The notes under the pieces were generated by a model. That model ran no database searches and was not told where the DNA came from. It saw nothing but the letters and a program-made list of their open reading frames with translations. Positions 45,969 through 57,350 of a DNA stretch of 64,000 bases are shown one piece after another (the stretch's first letter is position 1; each line of letters starts with the position of its first letter). The stretch spans positions 68,302,698 through 68,366,697 of the forward strand of contig OX375877.1 in the NCBI GenBank assembly GCA_947359465.1. The letters are read 5' to 3'. The DNA comes from Metellina segmentata (Eukaryota; Arthropoda; Arachnida; Araneae; Tetragnathidae). A program made the position numbers and the translations under genes.

Positions 45969-46479
45969 CAGGGCTCGAAATACCCTTGTACACAGGTGCA
46001 CTGTGCACATGAAAATATAATTGTGCACCTAATTTACCCCCGCTAGGTGCATGCAATGCACCTAACGTTAAAAGGGGGGGGGGGGCGTGTTTTATGTTAT
46101 TTTGATGTTTGAACAAAATATATTAGTATCGACCTCTCTCGCTCTAAAGAAACGTAATTAAAATTCCTAAATACACACCAAGCGAAAACAAAATCGCCCG
46201 CCCATAACGGGCTTATACAGGAAGAAAGTTTACTTTAGCCACTGCCACCAGAACTTTCCGTTGATCGAAACATATTCCATTTAGATGTTTAAATATATTT
46301 ATTTACTATCTACTACTAACCTATCGAAACATACCAACTAATAAAGTAGTTTACATTACATTAATGCTCTTATATTAAGTTTTTTTTTTAATATGCTCCT
46401 AAAATATAACTTGTGCACCTAATTTAAAAACTTATGTGCACAAGGTGCACCTGTATTAAAAAATCTATTTCGAGGCCTG
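45969..46479. mobile_element. hAT MITE with perfect 8-bp duplication, 511 bp
   Basis: The left end CAGGGCTCGAAAT pairs with the right end ATTTCGAGGCCTG. Subterminal gtgcac/aggtgca words recur on both sides. The target duplication ccctacat at 45961-45968 and 46480-46487 is exact. The interior has a G12 run at 46074-46085 and AT-rich filler without a protein. This is a non-autonomous hAT element. Confidence 0.93.
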
Positions 46480-46487
46480 CCCTACAT

Positions 46488-49400
46488 ACATGGCTACATC
46501 TGCTCAGTATTAAGTCTCAGGGGTTAAATCGAATTTTGCTTCAATACCTACCTAGTTTTTCATAAACTAAAACTGGAGTAATGATGGAGTATTGCTAGGT
46601 TGATTTACGGTCCATTATTTAGATATACTCTATTCAAAAGCAAGGGCTATAATACAGGAAGTAATACTTATTATATATGGATTATTTTAAGGAACTTATG
46701 TTTTTTTCCAATCGTATGCAAATCTTTTATGTTTTTGGGTACTAAGCATGTTTTCTTACGTATTCCACTTGGTTTAGTCAGCTAGATCAGGTCGAAGAGA
46801 CAAGGAGTCTTGGGTACATTGAGAGCCCCAGCACAGACCTCTTAAGAAATCCTCGCTAGCGAATTCTTTATAGGAAAGAAATTGTCAGGAGGTGGACATA
46901 CATTTGGCATAATTTGAAACATTATTTTCTCCACGAACAAACTTCATTTACCATAAATCTTCTGAATCTTGAAAAGATGGTCTGATTCATCCTGTTCTCA
47001 GAGAACTCGAAAATTGCACCGGAACGATGTTCTTGACACCGGTCATGCAAAAGAGACCAAACTGTGGTGTTTCTGTTTGCTTATGAACTTCTTGAACAAG
47101 TTACTCATTTTCAGGTTTCGTCGAAATTTACTGATACGGATTATCGAAGACTATTGTACCACAGTGTAGACAAGTCAATCATATCAGACCTTCTCGCACA
47201 GATACTCTGTTCGAGAAGCTGTGTGAGGGTCTTCTTCCAACTTAGGCAAGCCACACATTGGTCAAACATGAGTCCTGAGACACTAAATTGGCTGAAATAA
47301 TCATGTTTTCTGTACAGAAATGCAGTACTCATACGTACGTCGTATATTGCTCCAGTGCGTGGCCGGTCTTAAAATTCCCACCTGCCATTTATTCCGAGAG
47401 GTTTTTATCCTGCCGGGGTGAATGTTCGAATGATGAAAACTCGAATTGGGACTCGTCGCATAAATAAAAGTGATTGGACAGTTTTCAAGTACTCAATGAC
47501 ATCGGAAAAAGATCAAAGAAAACGGAACCTGGAATCATCCATTTCGCAAGAGTTAATTCTCCAAGATTGAGTCAACAACGCAAAGAAGAAACAGCCCAAA
47601 ATTGCCCCCTCCAGCGGTCTATTCCGCAGATTAGAGCTGTAAACATCGGAATAGAATATTTATTACAAGAGGAAAAATCATTATTCTCGCCCAGAACTAT
47701 TGGAATTTTTCAACGAGTTTTATAAGTCAATATTGTCCTTTCTCTTAACGGTTCGTTTCAGCAGAGTCCGCAATTTCGTGCTGTCGTAGCATCTACCTTA
47801 CATAACAATGAGCAGTAATTCAAAGTCGGAAATTCCCCAGTGCTTGTAGAGCACACCGTGCGTGAAATTGGCCGGGATGGCTCTATCCGTTTTTTTCCAA
47901 GCTGTGTGAAGGTGGTGTGATCGTTTGAGAAGACGGAGAACGAGAGGATCGCGTGCCTTTTGCTGCTGCCACACCACAAATGCATAAATCATTCCCTTCT
48001 TTCCGTAAGATATTTATTCGAAGCACGATAGAGGTTATGCCCAAAAGAGTGTGAGTATGCCCAAAAGAGTGAGCTAGTTTGCCGTAAAGAGTTTGAATAT
48101 CGGACTCTCACGAAATAAAACCGCAGAATGGACTGAGAATACGGATGAACTCCAACACTGGATGCTTTCCAAAATCTTTTCTGGGGGTTATCTTTTATTT
48201 TTCAAAATCCAGTTCACTGAAATAAATACAATCCGTTAAAGTCGAAAACAAGCATGTTTTTACTATGGTAGAAGTAGTCACACACACAGTACCAGTGAAC
48301 GAAGTCCAGCTTCCACTGTTAAAATTTCAATCGCCAGTTGATTTGTTACATTGAAACAGTTATAGACTTCCAAACCCTATTGAAAAATAGTATAAACCAT
48401 CGACTAAATAAAAAACCATGGTGGTGCAAAAAATTTTAATCTTGGCGAATATCAGTTTAGATTTCAAATGAGCTTTTTCTCCCGCATTCTGTCGTTTCAA
48501 CTCTATGAGGCCGACTTGACACCCAACTGATGCTGGGCGTTTGTGGAGAACTGTATTTGATGATTGGTGGGCGTTTGTCATACGCAGTAGGGACCAAGAA
48601 TACCACATTTAACCCCATCTTCCATTGAAGCTAGCCGCAGTCTAACTGATCTATCCTTGAGTATGATCTGCCTCTGTCATCAAACTACGCTTCAAGGCAG
48701 TGATATGCCTGTCTGTTGCGCGTATAGCTTAAGATAAAATTCATGACACGATTCACACGTCATTTTTGCATAGTTCGTTAGCGTGTTACAGACAATAGTC
48801 TTCCATTCCTTGTATCGTATTAATCGAAATTTTTTTTAGTGGTAATTTAAAATCAGCGATACTTTGATACCGGATTAAACTATATTGGATTTTTTTATAG
48901 AATTTTTATGAGCAAAATCATGCTTTAAAGAATTCATATGTTTAAAACTAAAAGACCCTTCACAATCCTTCAAAGTTGCTGGCAAAAATCGTATACTGGC
49001 ATTTTTACTATGATACAAGAGGTTTTCTTTAGGCTTAATAGATGTAGATCCGAAAAAAAATCGAACCCTCTTTTTTCCTTATTTTCTAGTAGAGCTAATT
49101 CAATTTTGACACCCTCAGTTTAAATGTTACATTGTATACTGTTAGGCGTTACAATGTTAAAATTTTACTTATTTTATGTACTAATTCTATCACACATTCT
49201 ATGTTATTTAAATTCTACGTTTCATGCATTTGCAGCATTCTAAATGAGATATATCAGCTCTCATCATAAAGTACTGAAAATGGTACTTAAAAAAGATCAT
49301 AGAAAAATTATTTGAGAACTAACTTTTACATTTGTGATCACACAACTTTAGATATTTAGAGCTACTCTTTATCATTCTAGAAATACCTTCCTATCTTGTG

Positions 49401-50105
49401 ATTATTAAATGGAGAACAGTTAACGAATTAAGCTATTTCAGAAATGTTTTTAAACATCGAGAATGCACTTTATATGAGCTCTGTTGCAATTCGAAATATT
49501 TTGTTTTTAAAGTACATTAAATTATGATTTTCTTTTTTGAAGGCGAACTTATCCACCACTAAAACAAAAATAAACTTACGATATATAGTAGTATAAATAG
49601 CAAAGTCCTCTACCTCTACCTTAAGGTACTTTTTTTATGTACAACGCTGTACTGTCTTTCATACTTTTTGTTAAATCGTAACACACATACGTCCATAAGA
49701 TAGGCAGATAGGTGGTTAGCACTGTAACAACACAATTAAGCTCATGAAAATGAAATATTTTCATCGCAACTGCATTTGAGGAGTTAAAAATAACAGTTTT
49801 GATTTTAGGATGAACATTTCATATTTTTCTCAGTCCCCCCCCCCATGTAAGATTAACCCATTCCCTTTAAGAATTTTGTTCTGTGGAAATGGCAACACCA
49901 CACAGCCTGACTCCGAATCCTCTGAATCTCCGCAACCAATGAGGGGTAAGGATCCAGAGCTAATGGTGATTTTCCAACATGAATGTTATATAAGTTGACT
50001 TATGAACTTTTTCGATGGAGACATTTTTAGAACCCTTTCTTTTGATTGCTGTGTCTAGGTGTTTGTACTGTTGTTCCGTTTTGATTTGTTACATTTAAAT
50101 AAATA
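46488..50105. other. Unassigned interval
   Basis: No supported gene. Moderately GC sections at 46800-47300 and 47400-48060 carry overlapping short frames (for example 47064-47300 and 47474-47725) without recognisable domains. A unit of about 21 bp, tatgcccaaaagagtg-gag, is tandemly repeated at 48035-48073. The word attgctccagtgcg at 47347 may be a scrap of SINE family A. Confidence 0.45.
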
Positions 50106-50109
50106 TGTT

Positions 50110-50715
50110 TAAATGTTCAGCTTTGTTGTTGTTGCACGCCCCCATTGGCCAGCAGTGCTAGACCAGGTCCATGACGTTATACACCCTCAAAAAATCCAAC
50201 ACCGTCAATGGATCGTCAGTCAAGTCCTGTTTGGAGAGCCCCAGGCACGAGAGGATGTGGTAAGGCGAAGCCTGCTCAGTGGAACAGTTGTTACAAATCT
50301 CAAAGATCTTGGATTCTTCGGAAAATTTCATTGATTTAAGGTGACCACTTCGAAAGCGGGCAAGAATAGTTTGGTCCTGCCTATTGAAACCTTGAGCCAG
50401 GGAGCCAGCCTACAGGTCGTGAACAGTGATACCATGGGTGCTCTGGGGGGACATTCCAAGTGGTCTTATTCTTGTGTTTTATTTTTGAGAAGATCTCCAA
50501 AAAGGTGAGGGGTGCTGACGGCACAGTGGCCTCACAAGCACCAGCCTTAGCCAAAGTTTCCGCAATCTCGTTTCCCTCAAGTTCGACGTGGGAAGGAATC
50601 CACTGCAGATGAATCCGATGCGATATGGAAAGCCGTTTTAACTTGTTGAGTATTGACACTCCAACACTATCTCTCACACTTTGCCAATTGGTCGTAGGGT
50701 AGGAGCCAGACTAAA
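50110..50715 (-). pseudogene. LINE ORF2 tail: RNase H end and zinc knuckle, frameshifted
   Basis: Read on the minus strand, the frame gives NWQSVRDSVGVSI, IHLQWIPSHVELEGNEIAET, LAKAGACE and HPWYHCSRP. After a frameshift near 50400 it gives ILARFRSGHL, CNNCSTEQ, YHILSC and VLDFLRVYNVMDLV, then a stop. The first part is the end of the RNase H domain of a jockey-like element. Its last acid, usually Asp in GNEIAD, is Glu here. The second part is the C-x2-C...H-x3-C knuckle near the ORF2 C-terminus. The 3' flank holds the tail-like gcaacaacaacaaagc. The transcriptase is missing, so the copy is a typical 5'-truncated insertion. Confidence 0.88.
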
Positions 50716-52685
50716 TGGGATACCGCCAAGTCGGTCCTCTACCTATTTTTTAGGTGCTCTCGTCCTTGTGACAAACAGAGGCTGCAATTTTCCCCCATCC
50801 ATGAATAGTATGTTCAGCTTTAGATTTTTTTAGGCTGCCTCCTTCCTGGTTTTTCAGAATAAGTGCTGGAGTGTTGAAGCTATATATGCTCTCGTGTCGT
50901 TGAACATTAGTTCAATGCGCGGGAAACACCTTTTAATCGTTATCTCTCCCCCCCCCCTATATATCACTCAAAAATACAAGTTTCATTCATGGTCGGAAAA
51001 TTATCGGGTATACGCAGAACTGTTATCTAATTGCCGACAGAATAACACCGGAAGACATTTCCAACTATCTCACAAGGGATCGAAACTAAAACGAAAGTAA
51101 TTCAGATTGGGAAAAGAATAGCGGGGGCACGACCTTAACACAGCTAAAGCCTATCTTTAAAACAAATCAAAAGCCCAATTAGTGTCCCGAAATGTGTTCC
51201 TCTGATTATCTCGAATTGGTTTAGAAAACAATCATCGATTGTTACAAGGATGCAAACGTTGCAGCAGTTTCCGGTACACAAACACCCTGGTACTTATTCG
51301 AATGGGGAGAACACAACACAAAACCTCCGTGTCTTTGGTCACGCTTGGTCGAGTTACAGATCGGCTTAATTAATCACGTCTCTAGTGCTCTTTTTCTGCA
51401 AGGTGCCGCAAACAAAAGGCCACGCTTGGTAAAATCGTCGAGCATTCAAAACGGGGAAAGCTTCTAAATAGTTCGCTTCATTTGCTAAAGTTGTTGTCTG
51501 GACAGAGCAGTTCCAGACACAATCGGATAAATGGTTAAACTATCGGGGAAAGATTAGGCTGTCAGTCAGTGCAGATTAGGAAGCTAGTCTTGACAGATGT
51601 CTTTTATCCAGTATTACATCGAGTTCAGACTTCAGTGTTTAAACATGCCAGTACGTATCAGGCAGTCTTACTTCACGTTTTACTTCAACTTGATGTTTTG
51701 TGCTACAACTGACTATTTCGAGGTTTAATTAAAATTCAGATTGGTAAATTGTCAGTAAGATTAACTTCTAGGAGGAAATGATTGCGTGCTAAGAGGATAA
51801 CATCAACGGCTTGAATCTATACGTGTAAACGGTCTTTCGTTTTTTGAGTTACATACAAAGTCGTTCCTGAGCATGAGTTGTCGAGGTCTAAATCTCAGGA
51901 AGTCACCCTAACTTCTCAGAAACATTTGACTTTCTTAAAGAAAGCGCTTCACCAAGCACGAATTCAGAAAAAATTGTCAGATTGCCTAGTCCCCTTTCTC
52001 CTGGGTTCCTTAAATGCCATCATGTGAAATGATCGTAGCGTTTTTAATATTGTTTCGACTGTTTTCAGACAGTTGATGTATACAGACGTATATTTTACCT
52101 ATAATACCAAAGAAGTTTTGATTTTTTTATATAACTGGTTTCAATGTGGTCTATTTGATATAGACCATAGCACAAAACCCATTTCGAGAAGAATTAGAGA
52201 TCAATGAGCTCTTCTCAGAATATTTCCCAGCCCTGCTGAGTATTTTTTGAACATTATAATTTAAGTTATGAACAAAATATGTAAATTCATAAGTGTCTTT
52301 TAATACAATTAAAAAATCCCCCAATGAATGAAAAAGTATAGGACCAAAAATATCGGAAAGCTTTTCGGTTGGGCATGTTCATTTTAGGTTGAAGACATAC
52401 TGCACAGCTATCTTTCCGTCAAACTTTATATTCAGACAACGTGCAAGAGCGCACCTAGGACACCACTCTTGAATGGTCCTGGTTGAATACGAACCTAACT
52501 ATTCTTGGAGCTGCATACAATTATTGAAAGTGCACGGTAGGAGGTCTGTGAATGAAAATGTTCAGGAATATGATTTCTGGAGGCAATGAGGATCTGGAGG
52601 TTATAGAAAATCTGCGCAGACCCTAAAATAGGTTTAGGGGTTTAAGAAATATGGAGCCGCCTTTGAACAAGGGAATGAGATGTGT
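50716..52685. other. Unassigned interval
   Basis: A moderately GC stretch at 51240-51660 lacks recognised repeats and contains the promoter-like signals listed separately. The remainder is AT-rich. One C10 run lies at 50948-50957. Confidence 0.4.
51561..51728 (+). promoter_or_regulatory. Candidate Inr+DPE core promoter and short leader
   Basis: An initiator-like TCAGTG puts +1 at 51568. AGATG at 51595-51599 then falls exactly at +28 to +32, where the arthropod downstream promoter element (RGWYV) is expected. An ATG in good context (aaacatg) follows at 51645 and opens a 27-codon frame ending at 51728. A possible splice donor gtacgt starts at 51651. These are short motifs that can occur by chance, so it is only a lead. 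Confidence 0.2.
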
Positions 52686-52689
52686 TGTT

Positions 52690-52985
52690 TCTAATCCCCT
52701 AGGTCTAGCCAGAGGCTAGACCAAGTCCATGAGTCCGTGGATATGCAGAAAGTCACAAATCAGGAGGGGATCCACTAGAAGATCCTCTCTAGACACCCCG
52801 ATGCAGTTCAAGAGATGAAAGGTGCAGGCCTGCGCAGAGTTGCATTTAGGGCAGATAGAGAAGGTTTTGTGACCCTGCCTAGTATGACCCTGCCTAGTAC
52901 AAATCTAAGACACCTAGTATGTCCACTGATGAGTCTGGAAATAGTGGTTTGCCGAGCTTTGTCACCTTGAAAGGACAAGGCGTTA
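52690..52985 (-). pseudogene. LINE ORF2 C-terminal fragment
   Basis: The minus strand encodes SRLISGHTRCLRFV, then after a small disruption KTFSICPKCNSAQ, TFHLLNCIGV, LLVDPLLICDFL and GLMDLV, then a stop. This is the same end of ORF2 as at 50110-50715, with an intact CPKC...H-x4-C knuckle. It comes from another subfamily, judged by its sequence. A 16-bp direct repeat (gaccctgcctagta) at 52881-52910 breaks the frame upstream of the knuckle. No transcriptase is left. Confidence 0.85.
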
Positions 52986-53422
52986 CGATGCCAATTCTAG
53001 TAACATTACTGAAGTGTGAACTATTTGCCATGTACTTCAGTAGAAATAAGAATTAACACTAGTAAAAGTCATTTGAAAGGTGTAAGCAAAATGCTGTTTT
53101 ATAATTTTGAATAATTTTATTTCATTTGGGCGTTTTAGATGTTCACGCCAATGCGTAAATTCATTATAGATGGATTTAAATAAGGTATGAAATGTGACAA
53201 AGGACACTCAATAGATATGAGCAGTTAATAAACTTTAGCGCAGAGGCTATGCGTGGGTCTGCTGGCATTTCCTATTTTATCGATATTCTTATATCTAAAA
53301 TCTAAACCCACATAACTCTTTTCAAAGCCGATTGTAATTAGAAGTTTTCCCGGGGGGTAGGTGTAAGAACTTCAAATGGGCCATATAAAAGAAGTCCACG
53401 GGCCACATGTTGAACATCCCTG
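52986..53422. mobile_element. hAT right end, element otherwise undefined
   Basis: Bases 53374-53422 end gggccacatgttgaacatcc followed by ctg. The reverse complement is CAGGGATGTTCAACATGTGG, a classic hAT terminus with an inverted gggccat/atggccc neighbour. The body should lie to the left, but no left end or 8-bp copy of the flank cgatagag was found. The left limit given is arbitrary, set where the LINE fragment stops. Confidence 0.5.
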
Positions 53423-53880
53423 CGATAGAGCCCGTGTTTCATCCACACTTTCCCAATCAGCCGGACTTATCCAAGGCTCTCTCAATTACCTCATCCTCTG
53501 GCTAGGCTTACGCCGCACGTTTCAACTGCCGCGGGTGGGTTTTGTGAAAGAAGCGTGCCTTTCGGAAGCTTGCATAATGGTGCCGTCCATCAAACCTCAT
53601 GATCATTTCAATCAAGAACACAGATGCCATCATCCTGTTTGACACGGCGACCTTCGTGCATAATGATCAGAAGGGGCAGAAGAAAACTAGGAAAGGAATC
53701 GAAGAGTGTGCTTTCACTGAGGCCTGAGACAGATATCACTACTCATACATTTGTCGTTTTGTAAAGATCTGAGGACAGTCGCACTTTCAATGCAGAAGAG
53801 AGATAATTAAAAAGGAAATAGGAAAGAGGAATTATATAAAGTCATAGAATATTCTTGGTACTTATTTACAGTGAACTACA
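53423..53880. other. Unassigned GC-richer interval
   Basis: An 88-codon plus-strand frame (53376-53642) starts inside the hAT end and runs into unfamiliar sequence. I recognise no domain. Confidence 0.35.
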
Positions 53881-53884
53881 GAAT

Positions 53885-54110
53885 TGTCTGGTGTAAGGCT
53901 GGTTTGATGTGTTTTGTTTGGTGTTGTAACACAAGGGCTATATTTGACCATATTGCGTAAATTAAGTGTATATCACACACCGGGAAATCTTTACTGACAG
54001 GAGAGAGAAATACACTCAAGTATGAACCAAACCAACGCCGCCTACAACTCGTAAGTTGATATCCAATTGACAAACCCTCTGAACCACGGTCCGCTATTAG
54101 ATTAGAAAAC
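53885..54110 (-). repeat. SINE family B, copy 4
   Basis: The reverse complement has the head ccgtggttcagagggtttgt and a B-box-like gtttggttcatac, then gtatttctctcctgtcagta, aagatttcccggtgtgtg, caatatggtcaaatatagcc and cttgtgttacaacacc. It aligns with the other B copies. Confidence 0.7.
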
Positions 54111-54114
54111 GAAA

Positions 54115-55155
54115 TATTTTCTTTCATCATTTTTAAGTTGGATTTTTTTAACTTAGAATTTGTAGAAATCTGTTAAACATTAATATAAGTAATAATTTTA
54201 TTTTGAGTACCATGAAGATAGTTTATTATTTATAACCTAAATATTTATGTTTTTAAACTACATCATAGACAAAGCTTTTCGCATTTTCTGACCTCACTCT
54301 ACCATATCGCTGGTATCAGAGTGAAAGATACACTTCCATCTATGTTTGGACAATTACAAATACAGATATTGACTTGCAGGACAACCGTGAATTCCCGATA
54401 GGCCGGTGGGTCACTCAACAAGAAAGCATGAAAGTATCATAGGTTTGATAAGAGGTTTGGTTAAAACAGAAATGTAAATATTTTATTTAGACAGTAAGCA
54501 AGGTAATAAGTAAATAATGAAATCCAGTAGATTGCCAGTAGGTAATTGTGATTGGATTCAAGAACAAAACTCAGTTGAGAAGTGTCTTAGATGGCTGTTT
54601 CCGGATAAATAAAAAAACAAATATAGTAGTATGGATCAATCAATAGGAGCCGAGAACTCTGGATATTCGCCTTTAATCTTTGAATCTCAGAAAGTGCAAG
54701 CATGGATAAAAGATTGGAAATGCCATACATTGAATGTAAAATAATATAGCCAATTAGTAATTATGCAACCTGGATGGGTGCTATTTGCTGTTGAAAATAA
54801 GCTTAAATTAAGCCTTTTTATAAGACATCTTGCTTTTTTCTTAATTCCCGATCACTCACTTCCTCTTAATTAGGCTCTACATGAGGCTAATTGACGACTG
54901 TTTGTGAAGGGTCAAATAGTGAATAAGCTGCCGTTACTCCTAAGGCAAATAACACGTTGGTCCAATATCGGTTCTGCTACACTAAATTGACTGAAAATAC
55001 ATATGCGTACTGACATGTTATCGGTACAGTCATACGTTTTCTCACGTGCTGCTGTAGTGTATGACCGGGCTTACAGGGACAGTCACTACTATCCATGTGC
55101 TTACAAACCGGGATTCGAACGCGAGACTTACTGGGTGGAATGGTAATGGTTATGG
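54115..55155. other. Unassigned interval
   Basis: AT-rich. A weak likeness between 54955-55075 and 47250-47370 (ttggtc-aa...acactaaattg-ctgaaa) may be another diverged repeat. No gene recognised. Confidence 0.4.
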
Positions 55156-55159
55156 TAAT

Positions 55160-55470
55160 TTGAGTTAACGTCGTACTAGAGCAACACAACGGGCTATTGA
55201 CGACGGTCCGGGATCAGTCCCTTAAGGAAAAGATCCGAAGACAACACCTCGTAATTTTGAACTACGGTCAGATGACGAAGCAACACCTGAGCTGGTACCC
55301 CACTCTCCAAACTCCCACACCAACCCAACGTGAGGGCTTTCGGCCGCGACAGATTTAAGGTGCACCAGCCGCTTCTACGCCATACGCTTACAAGCATCCA
55401 TGCCCGGACCCGGATTCGAAATAGGAACCTTCCGATCTAATGGCTAACACCTTAACCACTATACCAGTTG
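55160..55470 (-). repeat. SINE with family A body and a different tRNA-like head
   Basis: The body 55175-55385 is family A (gacgacggtccgggatcagt, cacctcgtaattttgaacta, agctggtaccccactctcc). The head 55395-55470, read in reverse, has accaactggtatagtggtta as A box and tcctatttcgaatccggg as B box. This head differs from that of the copy 120 bp downstream at 55795-55862. It looks like a chimaera of one body and another tRNA-derived promoter. Confidence 0.75.
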
Positions 55471-55584
55471 GTCGGCGGGTGGAAGAAAAACATAATGACC
55501 AACCACCATACCAGTTAGGCAGCTGAGGCGTTAAATTGCCAAACATGGTATAATTTACATTATACATTTTCAAAACCCACGGTT

Positions 55585-55862
55585 GGTAAGTTGTTGAATT
55601 TACGTCGCACTGGAGCAATACAATGGGTATTGGAGATGGTCCGGGATCAGTCCCGAAAGGAAAGTTCGAGGACAACACCTCGTTATTTTCAACCCTGGTC
55701 AGGTTATAAGGTCAACACCTGAGCTGACACCTCTCACTCCCAATTTCCGGCCACGACAGTTTTCCCGTGCACCTGGTGTTTTGGGTTGGATCAAGTCTCG
55801 AACTCGCAACCCTTCGATTGGTCATTTGAGCCTCTACCAACTAGGCTACCGTGTCCCCACAA
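55585..55862 (-). repeat. SINE family A, near full length
   Basis: In reverse the head reads ggtagcctagttggtagagg as A box, and gggttgcgagttcgagac as B box about 40 bp later. The body and the 3' end (ttgctccagtgcgacgtaaa, then ttcaacaacttaccaac) follow. It is the clearest full copy in the window and shows that the family is tRNA-derived. Confidence 0.85.
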
Positions 55863-55869
55863 AACCTCA

Positions 55870-56570
55870 AAGGCCAGTTGTTTAACGATATCACGAGCTA
55901 GTCCGTTACTGGTTACTAAGTCACTGAACCGTTGCAAACTTGCGGCAACATTTGAGGGGCTAACTCGGAAAAATAAACGCCCACTTGGATTCTATAGTTC
56001 CCCCTACTTACAGGACTATGTGTTCAAATAACCGACTTCTATCAACAGTGGATGAAATAAGCGTATCTCACAGCTAGAAAAACCCAGCGCACAATGTCGT
56101 TGGAGGACAAGTGTCCGTAAAAGGACTCTCCAGAAAGTAAACAGAGACTGATGGGTACATAAAGGGTTGAGAAGAAGGAAAGAAGAAGAAAAAGGGCGAC
56201 CTTGCGTCCTCCCCAAGTTCGTCCCAGTTTCGTGCGCGCAGCATCCGTGCAAGACTCTCCCACGCCGTCTGAACAGAGGCGGTGTCAAAAGTGCACTGGG
56301 AGCTTCCGAACAGACCCCACGCAGGCCCACATGTGCGGGCTCCTTTTTCTCGGTGACTCACCGGTTCGAATGGAAGGATGTTCGCCGCCTTCGAGAGATT
56401 GTTGGCCCCGTATCGATTGGACGAACGGTAGGTGTTCGGATTGGAAAGGACGGACACTGTTCGGCGGTGGACAGTTTCTTATCAAGGAATTTCGGAGTGC
56501 AAGCTGAAGAATTTCAAGGGAGAAGTGGAACCCGGTTCTAAAGTTAGATATCGGGGTCCTTTTAAGGGAA
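55870..56570. other. GC-rich unassigned stretch with overlapping frames
   Basis: Between two SINEs lies a stretch that is GC-rich for this window. It has frames of 124 (56167-56541) and 101 codons (56202-56507) on the plus strand and 127 codons (56074-56457) on the minus strand. None has a recognised domain, and the overlap in several frames suggests composition and not coding. It may be an old element or a promoter-like island. Confidence 0.3.
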
Positions 56571-56574
56571 ATAG

Positions 56575-57025
56575 TCCGGTAGCTCAGTCAGTAGAGTGTC
56601 GGGCTCGCATCAGAAAGGTTGTGGGTTATGTCCTCGGCGGAGCCTGCAATTTTGATGATTGCGAGATCGGCGCTTCGACCTGGCTAAAGACCGTCGTGTT
56701 CACTAATAGTGACTGGGGCTCGTTAAATAGGTCGTGGTCACAAAGTCCCCCATGTTCCCATACCAAATCAATACCTCTGGGGGGTACCTGATCAGGGGGT
56801 TATCGGCTTCTGATTGGAATCTAAATTACGATATGTGTGAGTGAATGGATGTATGAAAGGGACCATCCTGTAAAACGGATGTGTCATGTATGTCGAGCAA
56901 AGACGGACTTCCCAATGGGGCTCAATAACATGGAAGGCGCACCCTACTCGCCTCTTGCCGTCTTCGACGAGCCTGGCACTCTTCCGGTCTGCCAGTGTAG
57001 GCATAAGAAACAACAACAAATATCC
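56575..57025 (+). repeat. SINE family D, tRNA-derived, CAA-rich tail
   Basis: The head is tRNA-like: ccggtagctcagtcagtaga as A box and ggttgtgggttatgtcc as a decayed B box. The body of about 350 bp has gggctcgttaaataggtcgt, gggaccatcctgtaaaacgg and cgcctcttgccgtcttcgac. The 3' end is gtgtaggcataagaaacaac with further caa units. The ending resembles the tail next to the LINE at 50110 (gcaacaacaacaaa). Confidence 0.8.
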
Positions 57026-57099
57026 ATCCACAGTACAACATACAAGTTGCGCGGCTGAGGCGTCGAATTGTTTAACATAATTTACTGTTTATATTTCCA

Positions 57100-57350
57100 A
57101 AATGTTGAATTAAGGCCGCACTGAAGCAGCCCAACGGTCGGGGATTAGTCACGAAGGGAAAGACTAGCGGACAACACCTCGTCATTTTGAACCACGGTCA
57201 GATGACCAGGTCAACACCTCAACTGGCATCACACGCTTAAAACTTCCACACCACGCTAACATCAGGGCATTTTAGGCCACAATACATTTAACGTGCACTA
57301 TCCCCCTTGCATGCGATGGTTTTTGGTTGGATCAAAGTGTCAAAAGCAAA
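57100..57350 (-). repeat. SINE family A, partial copy
   Basis: ggccgcactgaagcagccca, caacacctcgtcattttgaa, ccacggtcagatgaccaggt and ggtttttggttggatcaaag match family A. The head degenerates after 57335. The DNA just before it (57040-57100) also matches the DNA before the copy at 55585. Confidence 0.75.

Noticed and set aside
47064..47340. Frame around SNMSPETLNWLK as a transposase fragment
   Set aside because: A weak echo at 54955-55075 suggests a diverged repeat, but no transposase motif is present.
56074..56541. Overlapping frames of 101-127 codons as a host gene
   Set aside because: Three frames on two strands are open at once, which points to base composition. No domain or splice context is seen.
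55395..56650. Possible true tRNA genes at the A/B box regions
   Set aside because: Heads are diverged, lack a clean acceptor stem, and are joined to SINE bodies.
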